This document shows, one piece after another, positions 1 to 7,836 of a DNA stretch of 64,000 bases. Location of the stretch: assembly GCA_024103005.1 (NCBI GenBank), contig JAGFJA010000027.1, positions 24,949-88,948 of the forward strand. Reading direction: 5' to 3'. Numbering within the stretch: position 1 is the first letter of the stretch; each line of letters starts with the position of its first letter. Source of the DNA: Saprospiraceae bacterium (lineage in GTDB: Bacteria > Bacteroidota > Bacteroidia > Chitinophagales > Saprospiraceae). The translations under genes and the position numbers were made by a program. The notes beneath the pieces are model-generated. The model was given only the letters and a program-made list of their open reading frames with translations, did no database searches and was not told the origin of the DNA.

Positions 1-680
1 TAGCTTTTAACCTGGGTCTGTCAGGTAAAGCCTTTAAGGAGTTCGTTGGATTTATCGATAAGTTATATAAAGCATATATCGGTTCTGATGCCAGTTTGTT
101 TGAAATAAACCCACTCATCAAGACAGGTGATGACCGTATGGTGGCAGTGGATGCTAAGGTTTCTATTGATGAAAATGCTTTATATCGCCATAAAGACCTG
201 GAAGCAGCCTATGATAAACTGGAAGAAGACCCGGCTGATCTTGAGGCTCAGGAGGCTGACCTGAACTATGTAAAACTGGACGGTAATGTAGGCTGTATGG
301 TCAATGGTGCAGGTCTGGCTATGGCAACCATGGATATGATTAAATTAATAGGCGGCTCTCCTGCCAACTTCCTTGATGTGGGTGGTACAGCTGACGCTGC
401 AAGGGTTGAAAAAGCTTTGAATCTGATTTTAAAAGATCAGTCCGTTAAGGCTATTTTAATCAATATATTTGGTGGTATTGTACGTTGTGATCGGGTTGCT
501 GCCGGAGTAATCGAGGCTTATAAAAATATCGGCAACATTCCTGTTCCAATCATTGTGCGCCTGCAAGGAACCAATGCAGAGATAGCAAAGAAAATGATTG
601 ATGAATCCGGGTTGAAAGTTTTATCTGCTATTGAGTTAAAAGAAGCTGCCGAGCAAGTATCCAAGGCATTAGCCGGTTAG
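1..680 (+). CDS. sucC: Succinyl-CoA synthetase (ADP-forming) beta subunit, 5'-truncated by window edge
   Basis: This is the C-terminal part of the beta subunit of succinate-CoA ligase, the TCA-cycle enzyme that couples succinyl-CoA cleavage to ATP or GTP formation. The frame is open from base 3, so the gene begins outside the window; a TTG at 96 is only an internal codon. Visible family features are the end of the ATP-grasp domain (FEINPLI, then [17 protein letters not shown]), the stretch [20 protein letters not shown], the ligase-domain segment [16 protein letters not shown] and the loop [10 protein letters not shown] that faces the alpha subunit. The gene ends in SKALAG and is followed by a hairpin with a T-run. 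No sucD follows in the window, so the alpha subunit must lie elsewhere. The identification is secure. Confidence 0.97.
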   Translation, partial: AFNLGLSGKAFKEFVGFIDKLYKAYIGSDASLFEINPLIKTGDDRMVAVDAKVSIDENALYRHKDLEAAYDKLEEDPADLEAQEADLNYVKLDGNVGCMVNGAGLAMATMDMIKLIGGSPANFLDVGGTADAARVEKALNLILKDQSVKAILINIFGGIVRCDRVAAGVIEAYKNIGNIPVPIIVRLQGTNAEIAKKMIDESGLKVLSAIELKEAAEQVSKALAG

Positions 681-685
681 ACAGC

Positions 686-719
686 GATTAAAGAGCAACT
701 CATTCTTTTAATCTTTTTT
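686..719 (+). terminator. Rho-independent terminator after sucC
   Basis: GATTAAA (686-692) pairs with TTTAATC (707-713) and six T residues follow. The hairpin starts 6 bases after the sucC stop codon. Confidence 0.65.
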
Positions 720-846
720 GCCACTCCAATTCTGTTTAATGAGTATAACATTAACGGGAGTGCTGCTGCTGAATTGTGCCCTGTATTTTACCGTAAGCTG
801 TCGGAACTGTTTTGTATTATTGTTCCTTTATTGACAAAATGAGCAA

Positions 847-1248
847 ATGAAAAAAGGAATTATTCTGGTTATTAACGCTGTCGGATTGTTTTCGACTTTT
901 ATGCCGTGGTTTAGTCTGCCCTTGATCGATGAAGGGAAAGGTGTTGATTTGAAATGGTCGGTTATACCATTGATTACTCTGGGTATCAATATCGTTGTAT
1001 TTGTTGGCGGCAAGTACAGGAGCTCGATTACAAGTATTCAATTGAATATTTTGAAGTTGACTTCTTCAGTAGCTTTGAGCTGGGGCTTTTTTCAGTATTT
1101 TAACTATAAAAACGATATTTTACGGATGGGCGACGGAAATATTATTGCACAGTTTGCAAGTGATGCAGTCAGGGTACATAATGGTTTTTTTATATATTCA
1201 TCTTCCTGTACCTTCTTGATATTGATTGGATTTCTGTTAAAAAAATAG
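847..1248 (+). CDS. Small integral membrane protein of unknown function
   Basis: I do not recognise a family. The 133-residue product has four hydrophobic stretches consistent with transmembrane helices: residues about 4-24, 38-56, 68-86 and 108-131. It has a short basic start (MKKG) and ends in LLKK. The second half of the first helix contains TFMPWFSLPL, a pattern seen in many small uncharacterised Bacteroidota membrane proteins. The gene stands alone between the sucC terminator and a convergent cysteine desulfurase, 23 bases from that gene's stop. The ATG at 847 is the first in frame. It is probably real because its length and hydrophobic periodicity are not those of a chance frame. Confidence 0.7.
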   Translation: MKKGIILVINAVGLFSTFMPWFSLPLIDEGKGVDLKWSVIPLITLGINIVVFVGGKYRSSITSIQLNILKLTSSVALSWGFFQYFNYKNDILRMGDGNIIAQFASDAVRVHNGFFIYSSSCTFLILIGFLLKK

Positions 1249-1271
1249 TTGCATCTTAAAAAATCACCTCA

Positions 1272-2402
1272 TTAATGATAAATCTTTTTTAGTTTTTCGA
1301 TTACAATATCAATTTCTTTAAAGGTATTATGATGTGAAAATGAAAATCTCACCGCTCTGCGGAAGGGATCTTTATTTAATGCAGCGATAACATGACTTCC
1401 TTTTTCAGCCCCTGAAGTACAGGCACTACCACCGGAAGCGGATATTCCCTGAATGTCAAGGTTGAATAAAAGCATTTCATTTTTCGGATGCTCAGGAAAC
1501 GAAACATTTAGAACGGTGTATAGGGATTGATCACTGATATCGCCATTGAATTCGACCTTTAGATTTGTTTTTTGAAACTGTTCAATGAAATACTTTTTCA
1601 ATTGAGAGATATAAACACTCCTTTCTTCCATATGTTTCATTGCCAGTTCGAAAGATTTAGCCATCCCGACTATTCCGTGGAGGTTTTCTGTGCCGCCCCG
1701 CATATTTTTCTCTTGTGATCCGCCATCGATATAAGGTTCAATGAGGTTGTCTGAATTAACATATAAAAATCCGGCACCTTTTGGACCATGAATTTTGTGT
1801 GCTGCTCCTGATAAAAAATGAATATGAATACGTGATACGTCGATAGGGAAATGGCCTATAGTCTGGACGGTATCAGAATGATAAATAGCTCCGTATTTCT
1901 TGCAAAGCTCACCTATGGCATACATATTCGACACAGTACCGATTTCATTGTTGGCATGCATGATGGAAACCATTGTTTTCACTTGACTGCCGGCGAGATA
2001 TTGTTCAAGCTGATTGAGACTTATGTGTCCATCACTGTCATTGTCAAGCAGGATGACCTCGACGCCACTCCTCCTTTGGATATGTGAGAGGGAGTGCCCG
2101 ACGCAGTGATGTTCGATCTTTGTGGAAATAATTCGCTTGATGTTGAGATCTCTGACAGCACATTTAAGAGCAGTGTTATTGGATTCCGTTCCACCGGATG
2201 TGAAAAATATTTCATTGATGGAAGCATTAAGGCATTGAGCCACCATCTTACGAGCTGATTCGACTAAGGCTCTTGCTTTTCTGCCTTCTGTGTGTGTACT
2301 GGAAGGGTTGCCATACGTTGATTTCATGGTTTCAACCATTATTTCCAGGACTTCTGAGTCCATCTTTGTTGTTGCGGCGTTGTCCAGATAAATGCGATTC
2401 AT
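1272..2402 (-). CDS. Cysteine desulfurase, NifS/IscS family
   Basis: This is a pyridoxal-phosphate enzyme that takes sulfur from cysteine as a persulfide, for Fe-S clusters or tRNA thiolation. The start YLDNAATTKMD is typical. Further features are TSGGTESNN, the cofactor-contacting HANNEIG, the PLP lysine context SGAAHKIHGPKG, GGSQEKNMRGGTEN, and the active-site loop SGGSACTSGAEKGSH, whose cysteine carries the persulfide. The 376-residue length fits class I enzymes (IscS/NifS type) with a short active-site loop insertion, not SufS. No iscU or other Fe-S assembly gene is adjacent, so whether it serves Fe-S assembly or tRNA thiolation cannot be read from context. The glmM gene follows upstream on the same strand after 93 bases. 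Confidence 0.93.
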   Translation of the reverse strand: MNRIYLDNAATTKMDSEVLEIMVETMKSTYGNPSSTHTEGRKARALVESARKMVAQCLNASINEIFFTSGGTESNNTALKCAVRDLNIKRIISTKIEHHCVGHSLSHIQRRSGVEVILLDNDSDGHISLNQLEQYLAGSQVKTMVSIMHANNEIGTVSNMYAIGELCKKYGAIYHSDTVQTIGHFPIDVSRIHIHFLSGAAHKIHGPKGAGFLYVNSDNLIEPYIDGGSQEKNMRGGTENLHGIVGMAKSFELAMKHMEERSVYISQLKKYFIEQFQKTNLKVEFNGDISDQSLYTVLNVSFPEHPKNEMLLFNLDIQGISASGGSACTSGAEKGSHVIAALNKDPFRRAVRFSFSHHNTFKEIDIVIEKLKKIYH

Positions 2403-2495
2403 AAAGAAATTTTTTAAAAATCAATAGAGCAAAAAGTAAATCTTCACATGTTGTTAATCGGCTTTAAGTTTTATTGTCTTGTTTCAAATCGCATG

Positions 2496-3872
2496 TTAGA
2501 TCAGACCTTCGAATTGTTTGATTATTTTGTCTGCAAGACTCGTTGCTCTTACTTCGTCCCGCGCTTCGCTATACACCCTAATAATAGGTTCTGTATTTGA
2601 TTGTCTCAACTGTACCCAGCCATCTTCAAAGTCAATTTTTAATCCGTCTATGGTGCTGATTTCCTCTTTGGAGTATATTTCGATAAGGCCTTGAATAGCT
2701 TTCCTAACATCCCAACCGTCTTTGAGTTCGATTTTGTTTTTAGAGATGAAATATTGGGGTAGTTGTGATTTTATTTCTGTGAGTTTCAAATTGTTCTTTG
2801 CCATATAGGTCAGCATAAAAGCAATACCTACCAGGGCATCTCTGCCATAATGCAGCTCAGGATATATTACACCTCCATTTCCTTCACCTCCGATGACGGC
2901 ATTCACTTCCTTCATTTTATTGACGACATTGACTTCACCTACGGCAGCCGAAAAATATTCATTTCCGAATGCTTGGGTGACATCTCTCAGGCCTCGTGTT
3001 GATGAAAGGTTAGATACGGTAGAACCGGGAGTAACGGATAAAATATATTTAGCTATGGCTACAAGTGTATTTTCTTCACCCAATAAGGTGCCATCTTCAC
3101 ATATAAAGCTCAGCCTGTCCACATCGGGGTCAACTGCAATGCCCAAATTTGCTTTGTTACGGACTACTTCATTGCATAATTCTTCCAGATGCTGTGCCAA
3201 TGGTTCCGGATTATGAGCAAATTTTCCGGTCATCTCCGAATTAAGCAGGATTACTTCACATCCCAGGGCTTCAAGCAGGGGACCAACTGAAATGGTGCCT
3301 GTAGAATTGATACAATCGACGACGACTTTATATTTTTGAGTCCGGATACTTTCTGAATCAACTAAGGATAGCTTTAGTATTTCATCGATGTGATACTTTA
3401 TAAGATCAGGAGTCTCTTCAATATGGCCAAGAGACATTACGTCATTGAATGAATACTGTTGATTAGCGGCTAGATCTATAACATTTTGCCCAAGTTCTGC
3501 ACTGATAAATTCTCCCTTGTGATTCAGCAATTTCAAGGCATTCCATTGAACAGGATTATGACTGGCTGTAATAATAATCCCGGCATCCGTCTTCAGATGC
3601 TTAACAGCCATTTCGATGGTTGGTGTAGTTGACAGACCTGCATTAAAGACTTTAAATCCTTGTGCGACTAAGGTCTGGGCGCATAATTGAAGAATCATAT
3701 CACCCGAAATTCTTCCGTCACGACCAATGACGATGGATGGCGTCAGATTGCCTTTTTTTATAATTTCTCCGAATGCTGCTGTCATCTCAACGATGTCAAC
3801 CGGAGTCAGATTGTCACCCGGTCTGCCGCCAATTGTGCCACGCATCCCGGAAATTGATTTAATAAGTGTCAA
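2496..3872 (-). CDS. glmM: Phosphoglucosamine mutase / phosphomannomutase family, TTG start
   Basis: This is an alpha-D-phosphohexomutase that interconverts sugar 1- and 6-phosphates; in Bacteroidota this type usually acts as GlmM, making glucosamine-1-phosphate for peptidoglycan and LPS. All four family signatures are visible: the phosphoserine loop TASHNPVQW (Ser about 104), the metal loop DPDVDRLSF, the sugar-binding loop GGEGNGGV, and the phosphate-binding loop RQSNTEPIIRVYSEA near the C-terminus. The N-terminal TLIKSISGMRGTIGG is the conserved opening of the fold. It is preceded in frame by no ATG, only by TTG at 3872, so a TTG start is needed to keep that segment. GlmM is the best guess; phosphomannomutase is the alternative. 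It lies 28 bases from the ferritin gene and may be co-transcribed with it. Confidence 0.9.
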   Translation of the reverse strand: MTLIKSISGMRGTIGGRPGDNLTPVDIVEMTAAFGEIIKKGNLTPSIVIGRDGRISGDMILQLCAQTLVAQGFKVFNAGLSTTPTIEMAVKHLKTDAGIIITASHNPVQWNALKLLNHKGEFISAELGQNVIDLAANQQYSFNDVMSLGHIEETPDLIKYHIDEILKLSLVDSESIRTQKYKVVVDCINSTGTISVGPLLEALGCEVILLNSEMTGKFAHNPEPLAQHLEELCNEVVRNKANLGIAVDPDVDRLSFICEDGTLLGEENTLVAIAKYILSVTPGSTVSNLSSTRGLRDVTQAFGNEYFSAAVGEVNVVNKMKEVNAVIGGEGNGGVIYPELHYGRDALVGIAFMLTYMAKNNLKLTEIKSQLPQYFISKNKIELKDGWDVRKAIQGLIEIYSKEEISTIDGLKIDFEDGWVQLRQSNTEPIIRVYSEARDEVRATSLADKIIKQFEGLI

Positions 3873-3900
3873 TTGAAAATATTTAACTATGTCTTAAAAA

Positions 3901-4419
3901 TTAATTGGTAGTAGCCTTAGCGACTTGCTGAGCATTGATGGTTTCTACTTCCTTGTCAATATAGTAAAGTGACTGCGGTCCGTCACCTATGAGTTTGATT
4001 TTGTCCAAAATACTACGCATCAATGCTTCCTCTTCTCTCTGTTCGATTACATACCATTGCAAGAAGTTGAATGTATCCGAATTGTCTTCCTTGGTGCACA
4101 AGTCAACTAGTTGATGAATAGAACGTGTTACCTTTTTTTCATGTTCATACACGCTGTGCATCAAAGAAACAATAGAGTCGAACCGAACCGGTGGCTGATT
4201 TACCTGAGGAATTACCGGTATGGCGTCAACATCCAGCATATAATCTATGATTTTTAACATGTGCATATTTTCTTCCTCTGATTGCCGCCGTAAGAATGCT
4301 GCACATCCCTTCAATCCTTTATGCTCACACCAGCAGGACATGGATAGGTACAGGAAAGATGCGTATCCTTCCATTTCTATTTGCTTGTTTAGTGCCGATG
4401 TTAAATTTTCAGATACCAT
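3901..4419 (-). CDS. ftnA: Bacterial non-haem ferritin
   Basis: This is a 24-mer iron-storage protein that oxidises Fe(II) at a ferroxidase centre and stores the mineral in its cavity. The four-helix pattern and ferroxidase ligands are clear: Glu in IEMEGYASFLYLSM, the EExxH-type motif in SEEENMHMLK, and the later EQREEEALMRSIL. The 172-residue length is normal. The C-terminal tail (KEVETINAQQVAKATTN) is longer than in E. coli FtnA but ordinary for Bacteroidota. A -7 element TATATTTG lies upstream at 4438-4445 on this strand. The neighbour on the upstream side is a peroxiredoxin, so the two may form an iron/oxidative-stress group. Confidence 0.95.
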   Translation of the reverse strand: MVSENLTSALNKQIEMEGYASFLYLSMSCWCEHKGLKGCAAFLRRQSEEENMHMLKIIDYMLDVDAIPVIPQVNQPPVRFDSIVSLMHSVYEHEKKVTRSIHQLVDLCTKEDNSDTFNFLQWYVIEQREEEALMRSILDKIKLIGDGPQSLYYIDKEVETINAQQVAKATTN

Positions 4420-4437
4420 ATGCTTTTATTTTGTTTG

Positions 4438-4445
4438 CAAATATA
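4438..4445 (-). promoter_or_regulatory. Bacteroidota-type -7 element for ferritin
   Basis: On the minus strand the bases read TATATTTG, a full match to the TAnnTTTG -7 consensus, 19 bases before the ferritin ATG. I see no clear TTG -33 element at the usual spacing. Confidence 0.4.
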
Positions 4446-4528
4446 ATATAGAATGTACTTTATGAGGAATGTTAATATATATTAATAAATATAATGTGTA
4501 TAAAACTAAAACACAATCATTCAATATC

Positions 4529-4990
4529 TTATATTTTCCCCAAAATTTGGTTGGCGTGATCTTTAGCAATTACTTTGGTAAAAATCTTTTGAATAATTCC
4601 CTTCTCATCGATGAGAAAGGTTGTTCGCAAGATTCCCATATATTTTCTGCCATAAAGTTGTTTTTCGCCCCAAACACCGTAAGCTTTGGCTGCTTCCAGG
4701 GATTCATCTGCCAGCAGGGTATAGGGTAAATTTTGCTTTTCAATAAACTTTTTATGGCTTTTGACTGAATCAGGACTGATCCCTATAACTTCGTAACCTG
4801 CTTGTTTTAATTCGGCATAAAAATCCCTTAAATTACACACTTCAGTGGTACACGTCGGAGTATTATCTTTCGGATAAAAGAAAAGTACTAATTTTTTTCC
4901 TTTGAAATTTTCAGGACTGACCAATTTACCATCCTGATTGAACAGTGAGAAAGTCGGTGCTTTGTCACCTGTTTTCAATTCAACTGACAT
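4529..4990 (-). CDS. bcp: Thioredoxin-dependent peroxiredoxin, BCP/PrxQ type
   Basis: This enzyme reduces hydrogen peroxide and organic hydroperoxides with electrons from thioredoxin. The peroxidatic cysteine is Cys47 and the resolving cysteine Cys52, in NTPTCTTEVCNLRD, the five-residue spacing typical of atypical 2-Cys BCP proteins. Other features are FYPKDNTPTC before the catalytic Cys, GISPDSVKSHKKF, and the C-terminal RTTFLIDEKG. The 153-residue length is normal. It ends about 110 bases upstream of the ferritin gene. The ATG at 4990 is 6 bases past the stop of the M23 lipoprotein gene, so these two are probably in one transcript. Confidence 0.95.
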   Translation of the reverse strand: MSVELKTGDKAPTFSLFNQDGKLVSPENFKGKKLVLFFYPKDNTPTCTTEVCNLRDFYAELKQAGYEVIGISPDSVKSHKKFIEKQNLPYTLLADESLEAAKAYGVWGEKQLYGRKYMGILRTTFLIDEKGIIQKIFTKVIAKDHANQILGKI

Positions 4991-4996
4991 AATCTG

Positions 4997-6745
4997 TTAT
5001 TTTAAAAAGGCCGAAGTATATACCTTTGTATTATTCAAAGCATCGAACACCTCCAGCCTGAATGTATGTTTTCCTTTAGGAAACTTAGGAGGAAACACAT
5101 ATTTTATCGTTTTTGTTTTGAGGTCGTATTGCATGGGTATATATATATCATCGATATATGTCCGATAATTGAGGTAGGGTGTTTGACCTGTAGGGACAAC
5201 GTTGTCATCAATTTTAAAGACAATCTTTGAGGTTCTTGTAAGATTTTTACTGAAAATAATTGGTGTAAGTCTTGGAGGCAGGCTGTCTATAGCAATAGCA
5301 AATGATCCGAATGCTCTCACGGGAGCCACCAACCAGTCACCTTCCCAGGTTCCGCCCCAGTTGGACCATTCTCCATTGGCATCGATACCGGCAATATATG
5401 CTTTTTGTCTTAAGGTCGGAGGAATGGAGTCAGCCAGGATTTTACAGGTGTAATAGTCATAAACCGGAATATCCGGATTGCCTATTTCGAATATTTTGGA
5501 GAATGTTTTACCGGGAAGTGCGTCTTTTTTGGATATCTTTAGGTATTGGTTTTTAAAAAAAGTTCTCTCTGTAAAAATTACTTGAAGACCTGTATCGCTT
5601 ACAATATTTGTTTTATTATAGGCAAAAAAATAATTATGTTCGGGCAAAGGAAAGAGAGCAGCTCCGGGTTTCCTTTTGACATAAAACTCCATGACGGAGG
5701 TGTTTTTATTGAAATCCGTCACTTCGAATCTTACTTTTTTCTTTTCATTTTCCCTGAGATCTATGATTCCTCTCTTTTGTTGATATTTGATGATTTGGAG
5801 TAAGTTTCCGGGTAGGGTAAAACATTTGTGCACATAATTCCTTTTTCTCCTTTGCTCAGGGTAGTCGATATGTGCATTGATCATTCTGGTTTTATCGAAA
5901 GAAACAGAGTCCATTTGTATAAAATATAGCAAACTGTCATTGAGAAACAATTTGATGGAATATACGCCGTTTTTGTTCCAATTTTCTTCCTGACCGTCAC
6001 GTGTATTGATACCGAGTCCTATTTGAGGAGACAAAGTGAAAATGGTATCTCCCGGTGCAGGCACAAAGATTGAACCTCTTTTTCTCGCCATCAGGTTTCT
6101 GGCATTGAATTCATCCATATTTTGGTCAAGATCATATATTCTGGCATAACTGATGCCCGGTGCCTGTTTATCCGCACTTAATAATCCAAAAAACAGTGGG
6201 TTTATCGGTTCCTCCGTCACTGTTTCCCTTATTTCAAAATGTAGGTGTGCACCGTTGGAGGAGCCTGTATTTCCCATTTTCCCAATAATCTGACCTTTTT
6301 TGATGCGTATCAGGGTAGAATCCGGGTAATACTGGATATCAAACCTTTGCTGCCTTGTCTGTTCTTCTAGTGCGTATTGGGTTATTTCAGGACTGTAACC
6401 CTGCAAATGACCATACACACTGGTAAATCCATTTGGATGGTCGATATAGAGTGCATTACCATAACCTGTGGGACTAATCCCAATTCTCGACACATAACCG
6501 TCAGCTACGGCATAAATGTTGTCTCCTTGTGCCCCTGTGGCTGATTTTATATCTATACCTGTATGAAAATGATTAGGACGTAGTTCGCAGAAGGTCCCTG
6601 CCAACTTAATTGGATGATCTACCGGACTCCTGAAGTAATCCGTACGAATGACTGGTTTTGGTCTTGGCGGAGGCGTCGGATTCGGCTGGTTCTGTGCCTT
6701 GCATGCAAAAAGCTGGACCAGCAGAAAAACGTAAAAATGTAGCAT
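4997..6745 (-). CDS. M23-family peptidase lipoprotein
   Basis: This is a probable periplasm-facing zinc endopeptidase or LytM-like regulator of peptidoglycan hydrolysis. A lipoprotein signal peptide is visible: a hydrophobic start with lipobox LFAC and Cys15. A proline-rich linker (residues about 22-32) follows. The M23 domain (about 40-190) has both metal motifs, HTGID with His61 and Asp65, and HLHFEIRE with His167 and His169, so it looks catalytically competent. The remaining 390 residues are beta-rich with no family I can name; they may hold Ig-like domains. The gene overlaps the meaB stop by one base (TAATG), suggesting translational coupling. That pairing has no obvious functional logic. 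Confidence 0.88.
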   Translation of the reverse strand: MLHFYVFLLVQLFACKAQNQPNPTPPPRPKPVIRTDYFRSPVDHPIKLAGTFCELRPNHFHTGIDIKSATGAQGDNIYAVADGYVSRIGISPTGYGNALYIDHPNGFTSVYGHLQGYSPEITQYALEEQTRQQRFDIQYYPDSTLIRIKKGQIIGKMGNTGSSNGAHLHFEIRETVTEEPINPLFFGLLSADKQAPGISYARIYDLDQNMDEFNARNLMARKRGSIFVPAPGDTIFTLSPQIGLGINTRDGQEENWNKNGVYSIKLFLNDSLLYFIQMDSVSFDKTRMINAHIDYPEQRRKRNYVHKCFTLPGNLLQIIKYQQKRGIIDLRENEKKKVRFEVTDFNKNTSVMEFYVKRKPGAALFPLPEHNYFFAYNKTNIVSDTGLQVIFTERTFFKNQYLKISKKDALPGKTFSKIFEIGNPDIPVYDYYTCKILADSIPPTLRQKAYIAGIDANGEWSNWGGTWEGDWLVAPVRAFGSFAIAIDSLPPRLTPIIFSKNLTRTSKIVFKIDDNVVPTGQTPYLNYRTYIDDIYIPMQYDLKTKTIKYVFPPKFPKGKHTFRLEVFDALNNTKVYTSAFLK

Positions 6746-7740
6746 TATCCTTTTAATTGAAACCTTCTTTTTAATGTTAATAATTGATTTTCAATGGCAA
6801 TAGGAACGGGCAGTTTGGTATCACTTTTTTCCTCAATATATGATTCAAGTGCAAATTTTACTGATTCATCCCTGGATATCAAGTCCGTTAGTCTGCGTAA
6901 TAAGCCTAACTTATACCACTTTATTTGTTGTGCCTGACGTTTTTTCAGCCATTCTCCTGATTTTTTCAGTTCATTGGCATTATTGAGGATTAAATCCCTG
7001 AGTCTATCAAGATTTTTGCCGGTTGTCGCCGAAATGCTGATGATATCAGGAACTTTTTGTCTTTCATTTTTTAAGATTCGTAGTGATTGCTTAATATGCA
7101 ATATCGACTCATTGCAGGCTTGTATCAGGTCATTGTCATATTTGGTTATGGCAATAAGATCGGCAACTTCCATAATTCCTTTTTTAATGCCCTGAAGTTC
7201 ATCTCCTCCCGCCGGGTTTAATAATAAGAGGAAAATATCGGTCATGTCCTTTACTTCTATTTCAGACTGTCCCACTCCGACGGTTTCTATAAAGATGAAG
7301 TCATAACCGGCTGCTTCACACAGTAAGATACTTTCCCGGGTTGACTGATTTACTCCACCTAATTCGAGGCCTGAGGGACTGGGACGGACATAAGCAGAAG
7401 GATGAGCAGCGAGGTTATTCATCCGAGTCTTATCACCTAATATACTTCCTCCGGACCTTTCACTTGAAGGGTCCACAGCCAGTACTGCCACTTTGTAACC
7501 ATTTTCTACCAGTATCAATCCAAGTGCTTCTATCAGGGTACTTTTTCCCACACCCGGAGGGCCTGTAACGGCGATTTTTATAGATTCAGGGTATTCGTTT
7601 TGGCAAAGGCTGATTAAATCTAGAGCTTTTTGCCTATGTGCTTCATTACTCGATTCAACCCAAGTGATGGCCCTTGCTAAAAATATTTTATCGCCCTTGA
7701 TAAGGTTGTCATAAACTTGATTTACAGCCGGATCGAACAA
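6745..7740 (-). CDS. meaB: Methylmalonyl-CoA mutase-associated G3E GTPase MeaB (ArgK family), TTG start
   Basis: This is a P-loop GTPase that loads and protects the adenosylcobalamin cofactor of methylmalonyl-CoA mutase. The P-loop TGPPGVGKSTLIEAL (residues about 59-73) is followed by AVDPSSERSGGSILGDKTRM, both characteristic of MeaB/ArgK, then FIETVGVGQSE (switch/Walker B) and the base-recognition motif ITKYDND. The 331-residue length matches the family. No ATG lies near the N-terminus, so TTG at 7740 is the best start. The mutase subunits are not in this window, so the partner must be encoded elsewhere. The gene runs directly into the M23 lipoprotein gene. Confidence 0.93.
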   Translation of the reverse strand: MFDPAVNQVYDNLIKGDKIFLARAITWVESSNEAHRQKALDLISLCQNEYPESIKIAVTGPPGVGKSTLIEALGLILVENGYKVAVLAVDPSSERSGGSILGDKTRMNNLAAHPSAYVRPSPSGLELGGVNQSTRESILLCEAAGYDFIFIETVGVGQSEIEVKDMTDIFLLLLNPAGGDELQGIKKGIMEVADLIAITKYDNDLIQACNESILHIKQSLRILKNERQKVPDIISISATTGKNLDRLRDLILNNANELKKSGEWLKKRQAQQIKWYKLGLLRRLTDLISRDESVKFALESYIEEKSDTKLPVPIAIENQLLTLKRRFQLKG

Positions 7741-7836
7741 CTTGTTTAAATTTTGGCTAAATGTGATAACTAATTTAATGATAAAGCAGATGAGAAATAA
7801 TCTACATCTACTTTATTCATTTTAGGAATTTAAAAA